The notes under the pieces: generated by a model
Told to the model about the DNA's origin: nothing
Database searches by the model: none
What the model saw: only the letters and a program-made list of their open reading frames with translations
Program-made: the position numbers and the translations under genes
In this document: positions 1-7,435 of the stretch, one piece after another
Numbering within the stretch: the first letter of the stretch is position 1
Layout of the letters: each line of letters starts with the position of its first letter
Assembly (NCBI GenBank): GCA_029777735.1
Contig: JAKORR010000144.1
Location: forward strand, 1 to 11,481
DNA from: Armatimonadota bacterium
GTDB taxonomy: Bacteria; Armatimonadota; Zipacnadia; Zipacnadales; FEN-943
Length of the DNA stretch: 11,481 nt
Direction of reading: 5' to 3'

Positions 1-1
1 G

Positions 2-2242
2 AACCTATCCGCGCCGGAAGCAGACGCGCGTCACGTCGCTTGGGAACACCGCGTCCTTCTTCAACGAAGTTGCGGCTTCCGGACCAGTCGGGAGGAAGAA
101 ACGAAGCTTCCCTGGGGGGCTCAGGCCGTCCGCGTACTAGGTACGACCAACGAGGACGGCTACTGGTCGGGCGTTTTCCTGGCCTTTGTAGCGGCCCCGG
201 GCAAGGGCTGTGTAATAGGCTCCTTCGTCCCGGGCGCGGGCAAGATCCAACAAGCTGAGGCTAACCTCGCCCAGTTTGCTGCTGCGCTTGAGCTCTCGGG
301 TGGGCGTCAGCCCATCCTTGCCGCCACAGCCGCGCGCGTGAAGCTTTCGTTTCTGCCCGGGGCTCTGCAAGTCGTGCTTCCTCAGCCAGGCCAGAAGATT
401 GCTTCCAAGGAGGACCAGCCCGCGCGTGTTGTTGCGCTGAAGCCCCTTGTGGTCGCCAGCCCCTTCTTCGGGCCTGCGGTCACTCCGACAGCTGGCCAGC
501 CCACCAACCCTCAGGTCGTGAGCCAGAGCGTCCGCCTTGCATGCGTCCTGGGCCCCTCGATGCCTGCGGCCGATACTTGTCTGCTGGTCTCCTCCGAGCG
601 ACTGACTTCGCCGGCCGGGACTCCGGCGACGATTTTGGCTGCAATGGCCCAGCGCGAGACCCCAACGGTCCCATCTTCCCTGGCCGCCGTAACCGAGCCC
701 ACTCCTGGGCACCTGACGCCCGCTGCCGACGACACTGTCTACTGGGTCTCGGAGGTGCCTCCGGAGGTGACCGACGCCTCGCGTAGCTCGCGGCCAGTCA
801 CCTTGGCAGCGATGTCCTCTTCCACGTCACCGAGCCTCGGGCCCAGCCCTCCAGAGCCGACACGTAGGCGTGATCCTGTCCTGGAGGTAGCCGACAGCCG
901 TCGCACCATGGGGCCGCCGTTTCTGTGGGCTCTGTCGCCCACAAGGCTTCGCCTCGACGCCTGCGCAGCGGGAGTGCTGGTGCCTGGCCCCTGTGAGCCG
1001 CTGAGGACGGTTAACCCGCGTGGCTCGCAACCTTTGATCCCCGCCGCAACGGTGCATCTTGTGCCGGAAGTAACCGCCGAGTGGGCACGCGTGGCTCTGG
1101 CGGGAGAGACCAGTGCTGCTGGGCAGCTGGCGGGAGCGTCACGCATATCACGCCCGGTGCAGATGGTTGAGCTTTCGGATAGCCGCAGCTCCAGGTCGGT
1201 GCAGGGCTTAACCACAGCGGTGGCCTCGCCCATCGGTCCGGCTCCGAGGGACCTCTGCCCCCGTGTCGACCGCCCGGGGCTGACCCTCGCTTCCGTTGGT
1301 ACCACGTCATATGCGGGGGGCGGTCTTGGTGCCCCCGCAAGCCCTGATCGGGCAGCCGTGGTGTCGCCCGTGCCGACAGGCCGACAGACCGCCGATCTGT
1401 CGGTCGCCGGTGTGCTGTCTAAGCCTCCCACGGGCCCCTTGTCATCAGCTGCGGATTCGCGCCCCCAGATACCGCCGCAGCCCACGGCCGCACCGGCGCC
1501 CCCCCTAGCTCCCGCGCCGTCCTCACCAGGCGGCGTGGCGATGACTGCACCAGCGCGATCGGCACCGACCGCCGGGTGGGTGGAGGATGACACCGCTTCG
1601 CTCCACGTGCCTGTACCGCTGGGGTGGAAGGTGACGGCACATGTCCTACGGGGCCCCTCAGGTCCAGCCCTTCTGGTGGAAGGCACCCACAGTGCAGATC
1701 CGGCCTCGAGCTTCTGTTGGGCGCAGCCTGCCCTGCCCGCCTACCGCGAGCTCAGCCCGCTTCTGATAACCCTGGGATACCGGGAGTGGCAGACCTATCC
1801 CGACCCTAAGGCTGGGGACGAGCTGACGGTGGCCAACCGCCGTCAAGGCAAGCGATTCCTGGAGGACGTGGTGCTGTCCGGCGCTGGGTGTGGCCTGGTA
1901 GGCTGGCAGATACTCGATGCTCAGCCTTCGGACCTGTCTGGTGGGCTGTTGCCGTCGGGTGAAGGCCTAGTGGCCCACGTGCTGGGCACCAGCTCTCAGG
2001 GCAGTCGCGAAGGCTGGTACGCCGTGGCTACGGGCCAGTTGCCCGATCTGCCCCACTATGTCTGGGCTGGGGCGTGGCTGGCGGCCCAGTCGCGTCCTGG
2101 GCATCGCGAGGCGCTGGAGGCCCTAGCCTATGTCGTTCGCGGGGCCAATGCGACAGGCGATTCGGCGCCAATGCTGGAGGCTCTGATCTCTTCAGCCCAG
2201 CGGGCGCTCGACGACCTGCTTCGCGCAGGGCTCGCCAAATAG
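2..2242 (+). CDS. Large protein of unknown function, two similar modules joined by a Pro/Ser/Ala-rich linker (5' partial)
   Basis: I do not recognise this gene. The frame is open from base 2 to the TAG at 2240-2242 (746 codons), so the true start lies left of the window; the first internal start candidate is a GTG at 338, but coherent protein precedes it. Window residues ~42-100 form a globular-looking module (VLGTTNEDGYW, then an Ala-rich helix-like stretch). Residues ~110-525 are a low-complexity linker rich in Pro, Ser, Ala, Thr, Val and Arg, with degenerate internal repeats (VPPEVT/LVPEVT; SRSSRPV/SRISRPV). Residues ~529-746 form a second globular part (PVPLGWKV, SFCWAQPALPAY, then VLGTSS...EGWYAV). 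The VLGT-anchored stretches near both ends look alike, suggesting a duplicated module. No signal peptide can be judged because the N-terminus is missing. The zinc-ribbon gene follows 83 nt downstream without a visible terminator. The long open frame supports coding; the function is unknown. Confidence 0.7.
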   Translation, partial: NLSAPEADARHVAWEHRVLLQRSCGFRTSREEETKLPWGAQAVRVLGTTNEDGYWSGVFLAFVAAPGKGCVIGSFVPGAGKIQQAEANLAQFAAALELSGGRQPILAATAARVKLSFLPGALQVVLPQPGQKIASKEDQPARVVALKPLVVASPFFGPAVTPTAGQPTNPQVVSQSVRLACVLGPSMPAADTCLLVSSERLTSPAGTPATILAAMAQRETPTVPSSLAAVTEPTPGHLTPAADDTVYWVSEVPPEVTDASRSSRPVTLAAMSSSTSPSLGPSPPEPTRRRDPVLEVADSRRTMGPPFLWALSPTRLRLDACAAGVLVPGPCEPLRTVNPRGSQPLIPAATVHLVPEVTAEWARVALAGETSAAGQLAGASRISRPVQMVELSDSRSSRSVQGLTTAVASPIGPAPRDLCPRVDRPGLTLASVGTTSYAGGGLGAPASPDRAAVVSPVPTGRQTADLSVAGVLSKPPTGPLSSAADSRPQIPPQPTAAPAPPLAPAPSSPGGVAMTAPARSAPTAGWVEDDTASLHVPVPLGWKVTAHVLRGPSGPALLVEGTHSADPASSFCWAQPALPAYRELSPLLITLGYREWQTYPDPKAGDELTVANRRQGKRFLEDVVLSGAGCGLVGWQILDAQPSDLSGGLLPSGEGLVAHVLGTSSQGSREGWYAVATGQLPDLPHYVWAGAWLAAQSRPGHREALEALAYVVRGANATGDSAPMLEALISSAQRALDDLLRAGLAK

Positions 2243-2313
2243 ACCGAGACCCACGGCGTTTGCGACAGCAGCGGCCGCAGGTCGGGTATTCGTGTAGCAG
2301 TCTGGCCTTTCAG

Positions 2314-2318
2314 GGAGG
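2314..2318 (+). promoter_or_regulatory. Ribosome binding site GGAGG for the zinc-ribbon gene
   Basis: GGAGG lies 7 nt before the ATG at 2326. It decides the start: the same frame is open from further upstream (2074), but that extension overlaps the preceding gene and has no comparable site. Confidence 0.75.
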
Positions 2319-2325
2319 TGACAGC

Positions 2326-2514
2326 ATGGCACGAAAGCTCAAGGACTGTCCTCACTGCGAGGGCAAGCGCAATTGTACCAAAAGCGGAGGCAGGAGCTGC
2401 CGGGATTGTCTGGCGGCCTCTGGTCGCAGCGTACATCAGTGGGGTGTGGTGCGTTGTTCCTTCTGCGGCGGCCGCGGCAAGATATGGGTAGAAGAGGAGG
2501 ACGAGAAATCCTAG
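2326..2514 (+). CDS. Small cysteine-rich zinc-ribbon protein (DnaJ zinc-finger-like)
   Basis: A 62-residue, mostly hydrophilic protein. Three Cys pairs are visible: CPHC (residues 8-11), CRDC (25-28, with another Cys at 17) and CSFCGGRGK (44-52). The last has the CxxCxGxG form of the DnaJ central zinc finger, and the first resembles the same half-site. The protein therefore probably folds around one or two structural zinc ions; small proteins of this type can bind nucleic acid or act as chaperone-like adaptors, but no specific role can be read here. The C-terminus is acidic (VEEEDEKS). A good Shine-Dalgarno site fixes the ATG at 2326. It lies 83 nt after the preceding large gene on the same strand and may be cotranscribed with it. 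Confidence 0.75.
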   Translation: MARKLKDCPHCEGKRNCTKSGGRSCRDCLAASGRSVHQWGVVRCSFCGGRGKIWVEEEDEKS

Positions 2515-2633
2515 GAAGACCCAAGAGCCGAAACTATGCCCGCTGTGGATTGTCTAAGGGACCAAGTGGGTAAGATCTGAGGGGTGGAGGAAGCTGTGAT
2601 CCTTGATAGCTGCCCGCAGACAGAACATAGGCC

Positions 2634-2662
2634 TTGACTTACAAGGCCCGGGCTGCTAACAT
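2634..2662 (+). promoter_or_regulatory. Sigma70-type promoter for the SLH-porin gene
   Basis: TTGACT at 2634-2639 and TAACAT at 2657-2662 are separated by exactly 17 nt. The -35 box matches consensus at 5 of 6 positions and the -10 box at 4 of 6. The expected start point is near 2669, so the transcript would have a leader of about 280 nt before the ATG at 2950. The stretch 2515-2633 between the zinc-ribbon gene and this promoter holds no gene or terminator that I can see. Confidence 0.65.
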
Positions 2663-2668
2663 AGTGAT

Positions 2669-2949
2669 GATTCCGGGCGGTGGTAACCGTCCGTAATCAA
2701 TCGGTCTTCGGTCGTGCTGCCGCCGATACTGGCAAAAAAGGGGGGTACCTCCAGCCGGGCGGTAGACTAGCGGCGACTGAAGACAGGGCGGAAAACGGTA
2801 GGCCCTCAGAGGATCTCAAGTGAGGAAACTTAGGACACTCCATGAGTCCATGTGGGCAGCCGTGGCACCGCTCTGTGGGAGGGGGCCTGGATGGCGATAG
2901 CCTCGGGCCATATCCCTCCCCCGGAAACGCAACGCAGGAGGAAAGGACA
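2669..2949 (+). promoter_or_regulatory. Long structured 5' leader of the SLH-porin mRNA
   Basis: About 280 nt between the predicted start point and the gene. Visible structures: (1) a hairpin at the very 5' end, outer GATT 2669-2672 with AATC 2695-2698 and inner CGGGCGG 2674-2680 with CCGTCCG 2687-2693 (one G-U), loop TGGTAA; (2) AGGGC 2785-2789 with GCCCT 2802-2806, which would compete with CCTCA 2804-2808 pairing to TGAGG 2821-2825; (3) a long stem, GGGAGGG 2877-2883 with CCCTCCC 2914-2920, continued by GGCC 2884-2887 with GGCC 2906-2909 and capped by GGC-GATA-GCC at 2893-2902. The third ends 15 nt before the Shine-Dalgarno site (AGGAGG 2936-2941). It has no U-run, so it is not a standard terminator. 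I could not match the leader to a known riboswitch class. A 5' stabilising hairpin plus translational control is the likely reading. Confidence 0.45.
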
Positions 2950-4755
2950 ATGTATAAGTACTTCGTTGCAACGATGCTCGTGCTGGTGCTCGTGGCTCCG
3001 TGCTTCGCACAGGCGAGCCCCACAGACGATGTGCCCTTCGACCACTGGGCCTACGATGCGGTTCAGACCCTGGTCGACAAGGGTATCATCATCGGCTACC
3101 CAGATGGGCTGTTCCACGGCGATAGGGCCATGACGCGCTACGAGTTCGCCATGGCAATCTCTCGCTTGCTGGACAACCTGCCCCAGGCGGTTGGAGGCGC
3201 GCAGGGCACTCCGGGCCCCGCTGGCCCTGCTGGTCCTGCTGGCCCCGCTGGTCCCGCTGGTCCTGCTGGCCCTCAGGGTCCTGCTGGTCCTGCTGGTCCT
3301 GCCGGCCCGCCTGGTCCTGCCGGTGGAGTCGACGAGGCTGAGGTTCGCGCCATCGTTCAGAAGCTCATGGACGAGTTTAGGGATGAGCTTCGGGACATCC
3401 GCGGCGACGTGGATGACTTGCAGGACGACGTGGCCGACCTGGCCGACCGCGTGACCGCGCTTGAGGAGCAGAAGGGCCCCAAGCCCTTTGGCTGGATCGA
3501 CTATCGAATCGGTATGGCCGGTGAGGACATCAGCGGCGACTACGAGTTCGATAACCTGACAGCCAAGATCGGCGTTGAGGGTCAGATCACGGACGACCTG
3601 TTCGGCCGGATCGCTCTGAAGGTTCGCGACACGCCCGACCTGGCGGTCGTGGCGCTGGCTCGCGGTGGCGGGCTGGAAGCCTACCAGGACCAAATCGGCG
3701 AGTACTACGACCCCTTGCTTGTAGGCGCGATTGCTCCGATGGTTCCGGTACCTGGCCAGTTCGCCGCTGTCGATGGCTATGAGGCGGATGAAGTCTGGCT
3801 CGACGAAGCCTATCTCCAGTTCCCGACCCGCTGGCCCTTCGAGATCAAGTGGACGTGGGGCCGCCAGTTCGTGAAGTATGGGATGGGCCTTGTCGTCAAC
3901 AACGATCGGAAGAGCCAACAGGGCGGTCGCGGTGTCATCACCGACATTGGCGGCAGCAGTCTCGACCTGGACTTCTTCCTGGGCGGCGGCAATGCCGACT
4001 ACTCCTTCAACGCCCCATATGTGTCCGCACAGGATGGCTGGATCGCTGACAGCTACGCGGCTGTCCGACTGCAGTACGACCGTCCCAACTGGATGATCGG
4101 CGCCAACTACCTCGGCCAGGGCTATGGCGAGGAAGAGGCTTGGAGCGCCGACCTCTGGTGGAAGTACTGGGGCGACCGCGAGCTGAGCGTCGAGTACGCT
4201 GAGCTGCTCCAGAATGCACGTGCTCAGGACGACTTCTACAGCTGCCATTCCAGGGAAGGCATCGACCCGAGCGCCTTGCTCGTCATGCTCGATCTGTGGA
4301 AGGCTCCCAAGTGGTTCCTGACCGGCATGTATGCCGATGTTGACGGCGGCTACGACGTCTTCTACTCCACTCTCAATCCCTACTACGAAGTTCTTACCAC
4401 TAACTTCGCCAACCTTGGTCCAGGTTTCATCCCGTGGGAGCGCTGGACCCGCAACGTCCCGATCTTCTCCAACGTCGAGACGATCGGTGGCACCCTTGGG
4501 TTCCAGATCGGCAGCGTGCCCTTCGAGATCTCCTACTACAGCCTCGATTCGCGTGACCGCCAGTGCGCCACGGGTAGGAAGTTGGAGCTTGCGTACGACG
4601 CCCTGTGGTCCGTTCGCCTCTCCAAGGAACTCGCGAATGGCGTAACCGCCAGCGTCATCTACGCTCATGAGGACGCCAACGATGCTGCCATGGCTCCCGG
4701 CTACACCTGGGAGGATGCTGACCTCCTGGCAGCCGGCGTAGTCGTCGGCTTCTAG
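2950..4755 (+). CDS. SLH-domain porin-like outer-membrane protein with collagen-like stalk
   Basis: 601 residues. Signal peptide at residues 1 to ~20-22 (hydrophobic core MLVLVLVA, cleavage near CFA-QA). One SLH domain at ~27-72 (FDHWAYDAV, GYPDG, TRYEF at 62-66), the module that binds secondary polymers or modified peptidoglycan. Then 13 Gly-X-Y triplets at 86-124, mostly Gly-Pro-Ala, and a coiled coil at ~130-173 with hydrophobic residues in 3-4 spacing (L147, I150, V154, L157, V161, L164, V168, L171). Residues ~180-601 have the alternating, aromatic-rich, Asp/Tyr/Trp pattern of a beta barrel and end in Phe. The order SLH, coiled coil, barrel is that of OmpM/SlpA porins, which tie the outer membrane to the cell wall and act as trimers. 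The collagen-like block is unusual. The start is set by AGGAGG at 2936-2941, 8 nt before the ATG; an in-frame ATG at 2842 lacks a good site and would bury the signal peptide. Own promoter, long leader and terminator: a single-gene, probably highly expressed unit. Confidence 0.85.
   Translation: MYKYFVATMLVLVLVAPCFAQASPTDDVPFDHWAYDAVQTLVDKGIIIGYPDGLFHGDRAMTRYEFAMAISRLLDNLPQAVGGAQGTPGPAGPAGPAGPAGPAGPAGPQGPAGPAGPAGPPGPAGGVDEAEVRAIVQKLMDEFRDELRDIRGDVDDLQDDVADLADRVTALEEQKGPKPFGWIDYRIGMAGEDISGDYEFDNLTAKIGVEGQITDDLFGRIALKVRDTPDLAVVALARGGGLEAYQDQIGEYYDPLLVGAIAPMVPVPGQFAAVDGYEADEVWLDEAYLQFPTRWPFEIKWTWGRQFVKYGMGLVVNNDRKSQQGGRGVITDIGGSSLDLDFFLGGGNADYSFNAPYVSAQDGWIADSYAAVRLQYDRPNWMIGANYLGQGYGEEEAWSADLWWKYWGDRELSVEYAELLQNARAQDDFYSCHSREGIDPSALLVMLDLWKAPKWFLTGMYADVDGGYDVFYSTLNPYYEVLTTNFANLGPGFIPWERWTRNVPIFSNVETIGGTLGFQIGSVPFEISYYSLDSRDRQCATGRKLELAYDALWSVRLSKELANGVTASVIYAHEDANDAAMAPGYTWEDADLLAAGVVVGF
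3205..3321 (+). repeat. Nine-base repeat encoding 13 collagen-like Gly-X-Y triplets
   Basis: Thirteen consecutive 9-nt units of the form GGY-CCN-GCN: GTP, six GPA, GPQ, three GPA, GPP, GPA. The unit is in frame, so gain or loss of whole units would change stalk length by three residues without a frameshift. The units vary at third positions, so the tract is not a perfect DNA repeat. Confidence 0.9.
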
Positions 4756-4772
4756 CCGATTCTCTGCTGTAC

Positions 4773-4810
4773 AAAAAGGCCCCCGCCGCAAAGCGGGGGC
4801 CTTTTCTTTT
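4773..4810. terminator. Bidirectional rho-independent terminator
   Basis: GGCCCCCGC 4778-4786 pairs perfectly with GCGGGGGCC 4793-4801 across a 6-nt loop (CGCAAA). T-rich sequence follows on the + strand (4802-4810), and an A-run precedes the stem (4773-4777), giving a U-run for - strand transcripts. It ends the SLH-porin mRNA 18 nt after its stop codon and can also stop the convergent MFS transcript, whose stop codon is at 4954. The stretch 4811-4953 contains nothing else I can identify. Confidence 0.9.
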
Positions 4811-4953
4811 GTGCACTGAGGACTCTCGATCCTGGGTCACCTTGTGGCTCAGGTCCCTGCTCTGCGAGCACCCGAGTGACGCCCTTCCGGATGCCTTCCT
4901 TTCGCATCTATCCGCGAACCCATGGAGAGCCCGGGCCAGGCGGCGGGGCCCCA

Positions 4954-7362
4954 TCAGCCCCCTTCGCTGCCACGGGCTATCCGCGCACACCGCCGTTCCA
5001 TCTCCACCAACTCGCCGATCACCTGCCGGAAAGCGAAAAGCCCCAGCAAAGCCTCCTCCCGGTGCAAACGGTGACGACGGCTATCACGGGTGAGGCCGGA
5101 CAGGAAGCCCAGGTTCAGCCGCAGGTGGTCATTGGCTTCGACCAAGCGACCGATCTTCTGCCCTGAGGAAAGCTGCCGGCTGTCCTCATGGCCCTCTGCC
5201 TCTAAAAGTAGATCGCAACGGTCGCTGGTAGTAAAGGCTCTCAGACTTCCGCTGGCAAGGCGGTGGAGGCAGGCCACCATCTCGCTGTAACGTTCGCGCG
5301 TGAAGTACTGGAGAGCCGCGCTGGAGTTGTCTTCAATCTGAGCCTGCTGTTCCGGATCGATACCATGTATCTTTAGAAGCTGCCGCCGCGCCATGCTCAA
5401 TGCCTGCGCGACCATTACTTCCTGGGTGGTCGCGTCAGCTTCAAGCAGCTTATAGAAGGCCCCGCGCGGACCCAGCAAGGCCCCGATGGCGGCGGCCAGT
5501 TTCTTGCGTCCCACACCGGGGTCACTCCGGCGCAGCAACCGCCGGAGGATATGCAAAGCACTGCGCCCTCCTATCTTGCTGAGAGCCTCTGCCGCCGCCA
5601 CGTACACCGTCGGATCGCTTTCGTGCTCCAGCAACCGCTCCAGCGGCTCCTGCGCCCGCGGATCTCCCATTTCGCCCAGGGCAATGGCGGCGCTCTTGCG
5701 GGCCCAGGGCCGTTCGTCCTGCAGCATCTCGCTGAGCGAATCAATGCTTGACGATGTGGTGGGCAACAGGCTTAGGGCCTCCGCTGCCTCCTCAACCATG
5801 TCCGCTGCTGGATCGCGCAGCTTAGCAATGAGCGGCGCCACGGCCCGCGTGTCTCCTATCTGCCCGAGGGCCCTAGCCGCCTCCCGCCGCACCTGCCGGT
5901 CACTGTCGTCTAGCAGCGCGATCAGCTCTTCCACCGCAAGGGCACTGCCCGCGTTGCCCAAGGCCCGCGCGGCCTGAGCCTTGGTTGCAGGATCTGACGA
6001 GCGCAGCATCCGCATCAGGTTCCACAGCGTCGTCACTGGCTGCCTGCTGCGCAGTCGCTCCAGGACCACCCGCGCCGGTACTGCCTTCTCCTCCGGTACC
6101 CGTACCAGCAGCGGCCACGTGATCATCCGCAGGGCGAAGGACGTGAGGAACAGCCACTGCAGGTGAGTTATGGGGTGTCCCAGCAGCTCCACGATTTCCA
6201 TTCGCGAAAAACCGTCGGCTAGCAAACCGCCGAGCATGGCCCCCACCGAAGCCGCCAGATTTACTGCTGCCGAGTGGAACCCCACGTAGGCCGAGCGGCT
6301 GTTCTCCGGCGCCGTCTTTACCATCAGGTTGAACTGCGACACCACTGCGCCAGGAGCCAGTAGCCCGGACCAGATCTGCGCGCACGAGACCACAAACCAG
6401 TAATTGCCCTTCGTCGCAAAGCACCACCACAGAGGCGTCAAGGCAATCCCCAGAGCGCTGATCCTCAGGATGGGCTTGTGGCCGTATTTGTCGGCCAGGT
6501 ACCCCCACAGCGGGTTGGACAGCACCGAAGCGATCGTTGACATGCCCGCCAGCACTGCGATCTGGGCGTAGGGTACCTCTAGCTCCTTCAGCATGTAGAC
6601 TGTGAAGAAGGGACCGGCGGTCATTACTGCCAGCGTGCGAGCACAGATGAAGACTGTCAGGTTCATGAAGTTGCGGTCCCGCAGCGGCAGCAGTATCAGC
6701 TTGAGCGGCGACGACTCTCCCCCTTCTGCCTTCCTTGGCTCAGGCACCGCCGACCATACCACCACCGACAGCAGCGCGAAGACAACCGCCACCGTGAACA
6801 ACACGATGAACCCCGTCTGCTTGGTCTGCTCGTCGAAGATGTCCAGGTACCAACCCGCGCTCAGTGAGGTGGCTAGTCCGACCGCCGCCAGAATGCTTTG
6901 TTGCCGACCAAAGAACCGTCCGCGGACCGACTCGGGCACCAGGTCCGTTAGCCACGATGTGCTTGCTGGTGAGCCTATCGCCAAGGTGGCCCCCGACAAC
7001 GTAACGAACAGCACCATCGCCCACGGACGGAAGTTGCCCTCGAAAAGGAAGGGGATCAGTGCGATCGGTAGCCAGGCTGAGTAGCCTAGGCTGTAGGTGA
7101 CAAGGCAAAAACGCTTGCGGCTCTTGAGCCGCTCGATGAACAACGGCGACAGTACCTGCAGCAACTGGCCCCAAGACGGCGCCGCCGACAGTAGCCCTAT
7201 TAGCGCCTCCGACGCCCCCAAATGCAGGGCGTAACCCGTGCTGTACGCGCCTGTAGTGATGGCTATGTAGACGGCTGACAACCCGCCGCTCAGGTTCCAC
7301 AGCCGCATCCCTCGCAGTCGGTCCAGGCGCGAGATCTCCTCAGCTCCATCTATCGTATTCAT
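4954..7362 (-). CDS. MFS transporter fused to C-terminal HEAT repeats
   Basis: 802 residues. Residues ~20-425 show about 12 hydrophobic segments in the 6+6 arrangement of the major facilitator superfamily, with a loop at ~206-230 between the halves. A motif-A-like loop, GYLADKYGHKP, is at 287-297, and a related RGRFFGRQQ stretch at 148-155. Residues ~447-630 hold a row of HEAT/PBS-lyase-like repeats of about 31 residues (AARALGNAGSALAVEELIALL, AARALGQIGDTRAVAPLI, AAIALGEMGDPRAQEPL, AAEALSKIGGRSALHIL). Residues ~630-802 are helical and charged, without a recognised domain. Both ends of a 12-helix MFS protein are cytoplasmic, so the HEAT part should face the cytoplasm, where it could bind a partner protein. 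The substrate is unknown. The ATG at 7362 has GGAAGG only 2 nt upstream, so the exact start is uncertain; Met19 (7308) is an alternative. It follows darA by 73 nt with no terminator in between, suggesting cotranscription. Confidence 0.85.
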   Translation of the reverse strand: MNTIDGAEEISRLDRLRGMRLWNLSGGLSAVYIAITTGAYSTGYALHLGASEALIGLLSAAPSWGQLLQVLSPLFIERLKSRKRFCLVTYSLGYSAWLPIALIPFLFEGNFRPWAMVLFVTLSGATLAIGSPASTSWLTDLVPESVRGRFFGRQQSILAAVGLATSLSAGWYLDIFDEQTKQTGFIVLFTVAVVFALLSVVVWSAVPEPRKAEGGESSPLKLILLPLRDRNFMNLTVFICARTLAVMTAGPFFTVYMLKELEVPYAQIAVLAGMSTIASVLSNPLWGYLADKYGHKPILRISALGIALTPLWWCFATKGNYWFVVSCAQIWSGLLAPGAVVSQFNLMVKTAPENSRSAYVGFHSAAVNLAASVGAMLGGLLADGFSRMEIVELLGHPITHLQWLFLTSFALRMITWPLLVRVPEEKAVPARVVLERLRSRQPVTTLWNLMRMLRSSDPATKAQAARALGNAGSALAVEELIALLDDSDRQVRREAARALGQIGDTRAVAPLIAKLRDPAADMVEEAAEALSLLPTTSSSIDSLSEMLQDERPWARKSAAIALGEMGDPRAQEPLERLLEHESDPTVYVAAAEALSKIGGRSALHILRRLLRRSDPGVGRKKLAAAIGALLGPRGAFYKLLEADATTQEVMVAQALSMARRQLLKIHGIDPEQQAQIEDNSSAALQYFTRERYSEMVACLHRLASGSLRAFTTSDRCDLLLEAEGHEDSRQLSSGQKIGRLVEANDHLRLNLGFLSGLTRDSRRHRLHREEALLGLFAFRQVIGELVEMERRCARIARGSEGG

Positions 7363-7435
7363 AGCCTTCCGTCGAAGCTTGGCTGACGATTACAGACGAA
7401 GACACTGCCCTTGCTTGGCCACAGTAGCCACAGAA

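Noticed and set aside
739..1686. 315-codon ORF on the - strand opposite the large unknown gene
   Set aside because: The + frame is open for 746 codons from the window edge to a stop followed by a well-placed gene; the - frame shows no motif and lies wholly within it.
2842..2949. N-terminal extension of the SLH protein from ATG 2842
   Set aside because: It lacks a good ribosome site, would place 36 residues before the signal peptide, and overlaps the structured leader; AGGAGG before ATG 2950 is far better.
3205..3321. CRISPR or non-coding tandem repeat
   Set aside because: The period is 9 nt in the reading frame with synonymous variation, and it encodes Gly-Pro-Ala triplets; there are no spacers.
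2830..4791. 653-codon ORF on the - strand lying opposite the whole SLH-porin gene
   Set aside because: It is the mirror of a strongly coding GC-rich gene; its repeats (Thr/Ser/Arg-rich) are the antisense of the GPA triplets, it runs through the terminator stem, and it has no domain signature.
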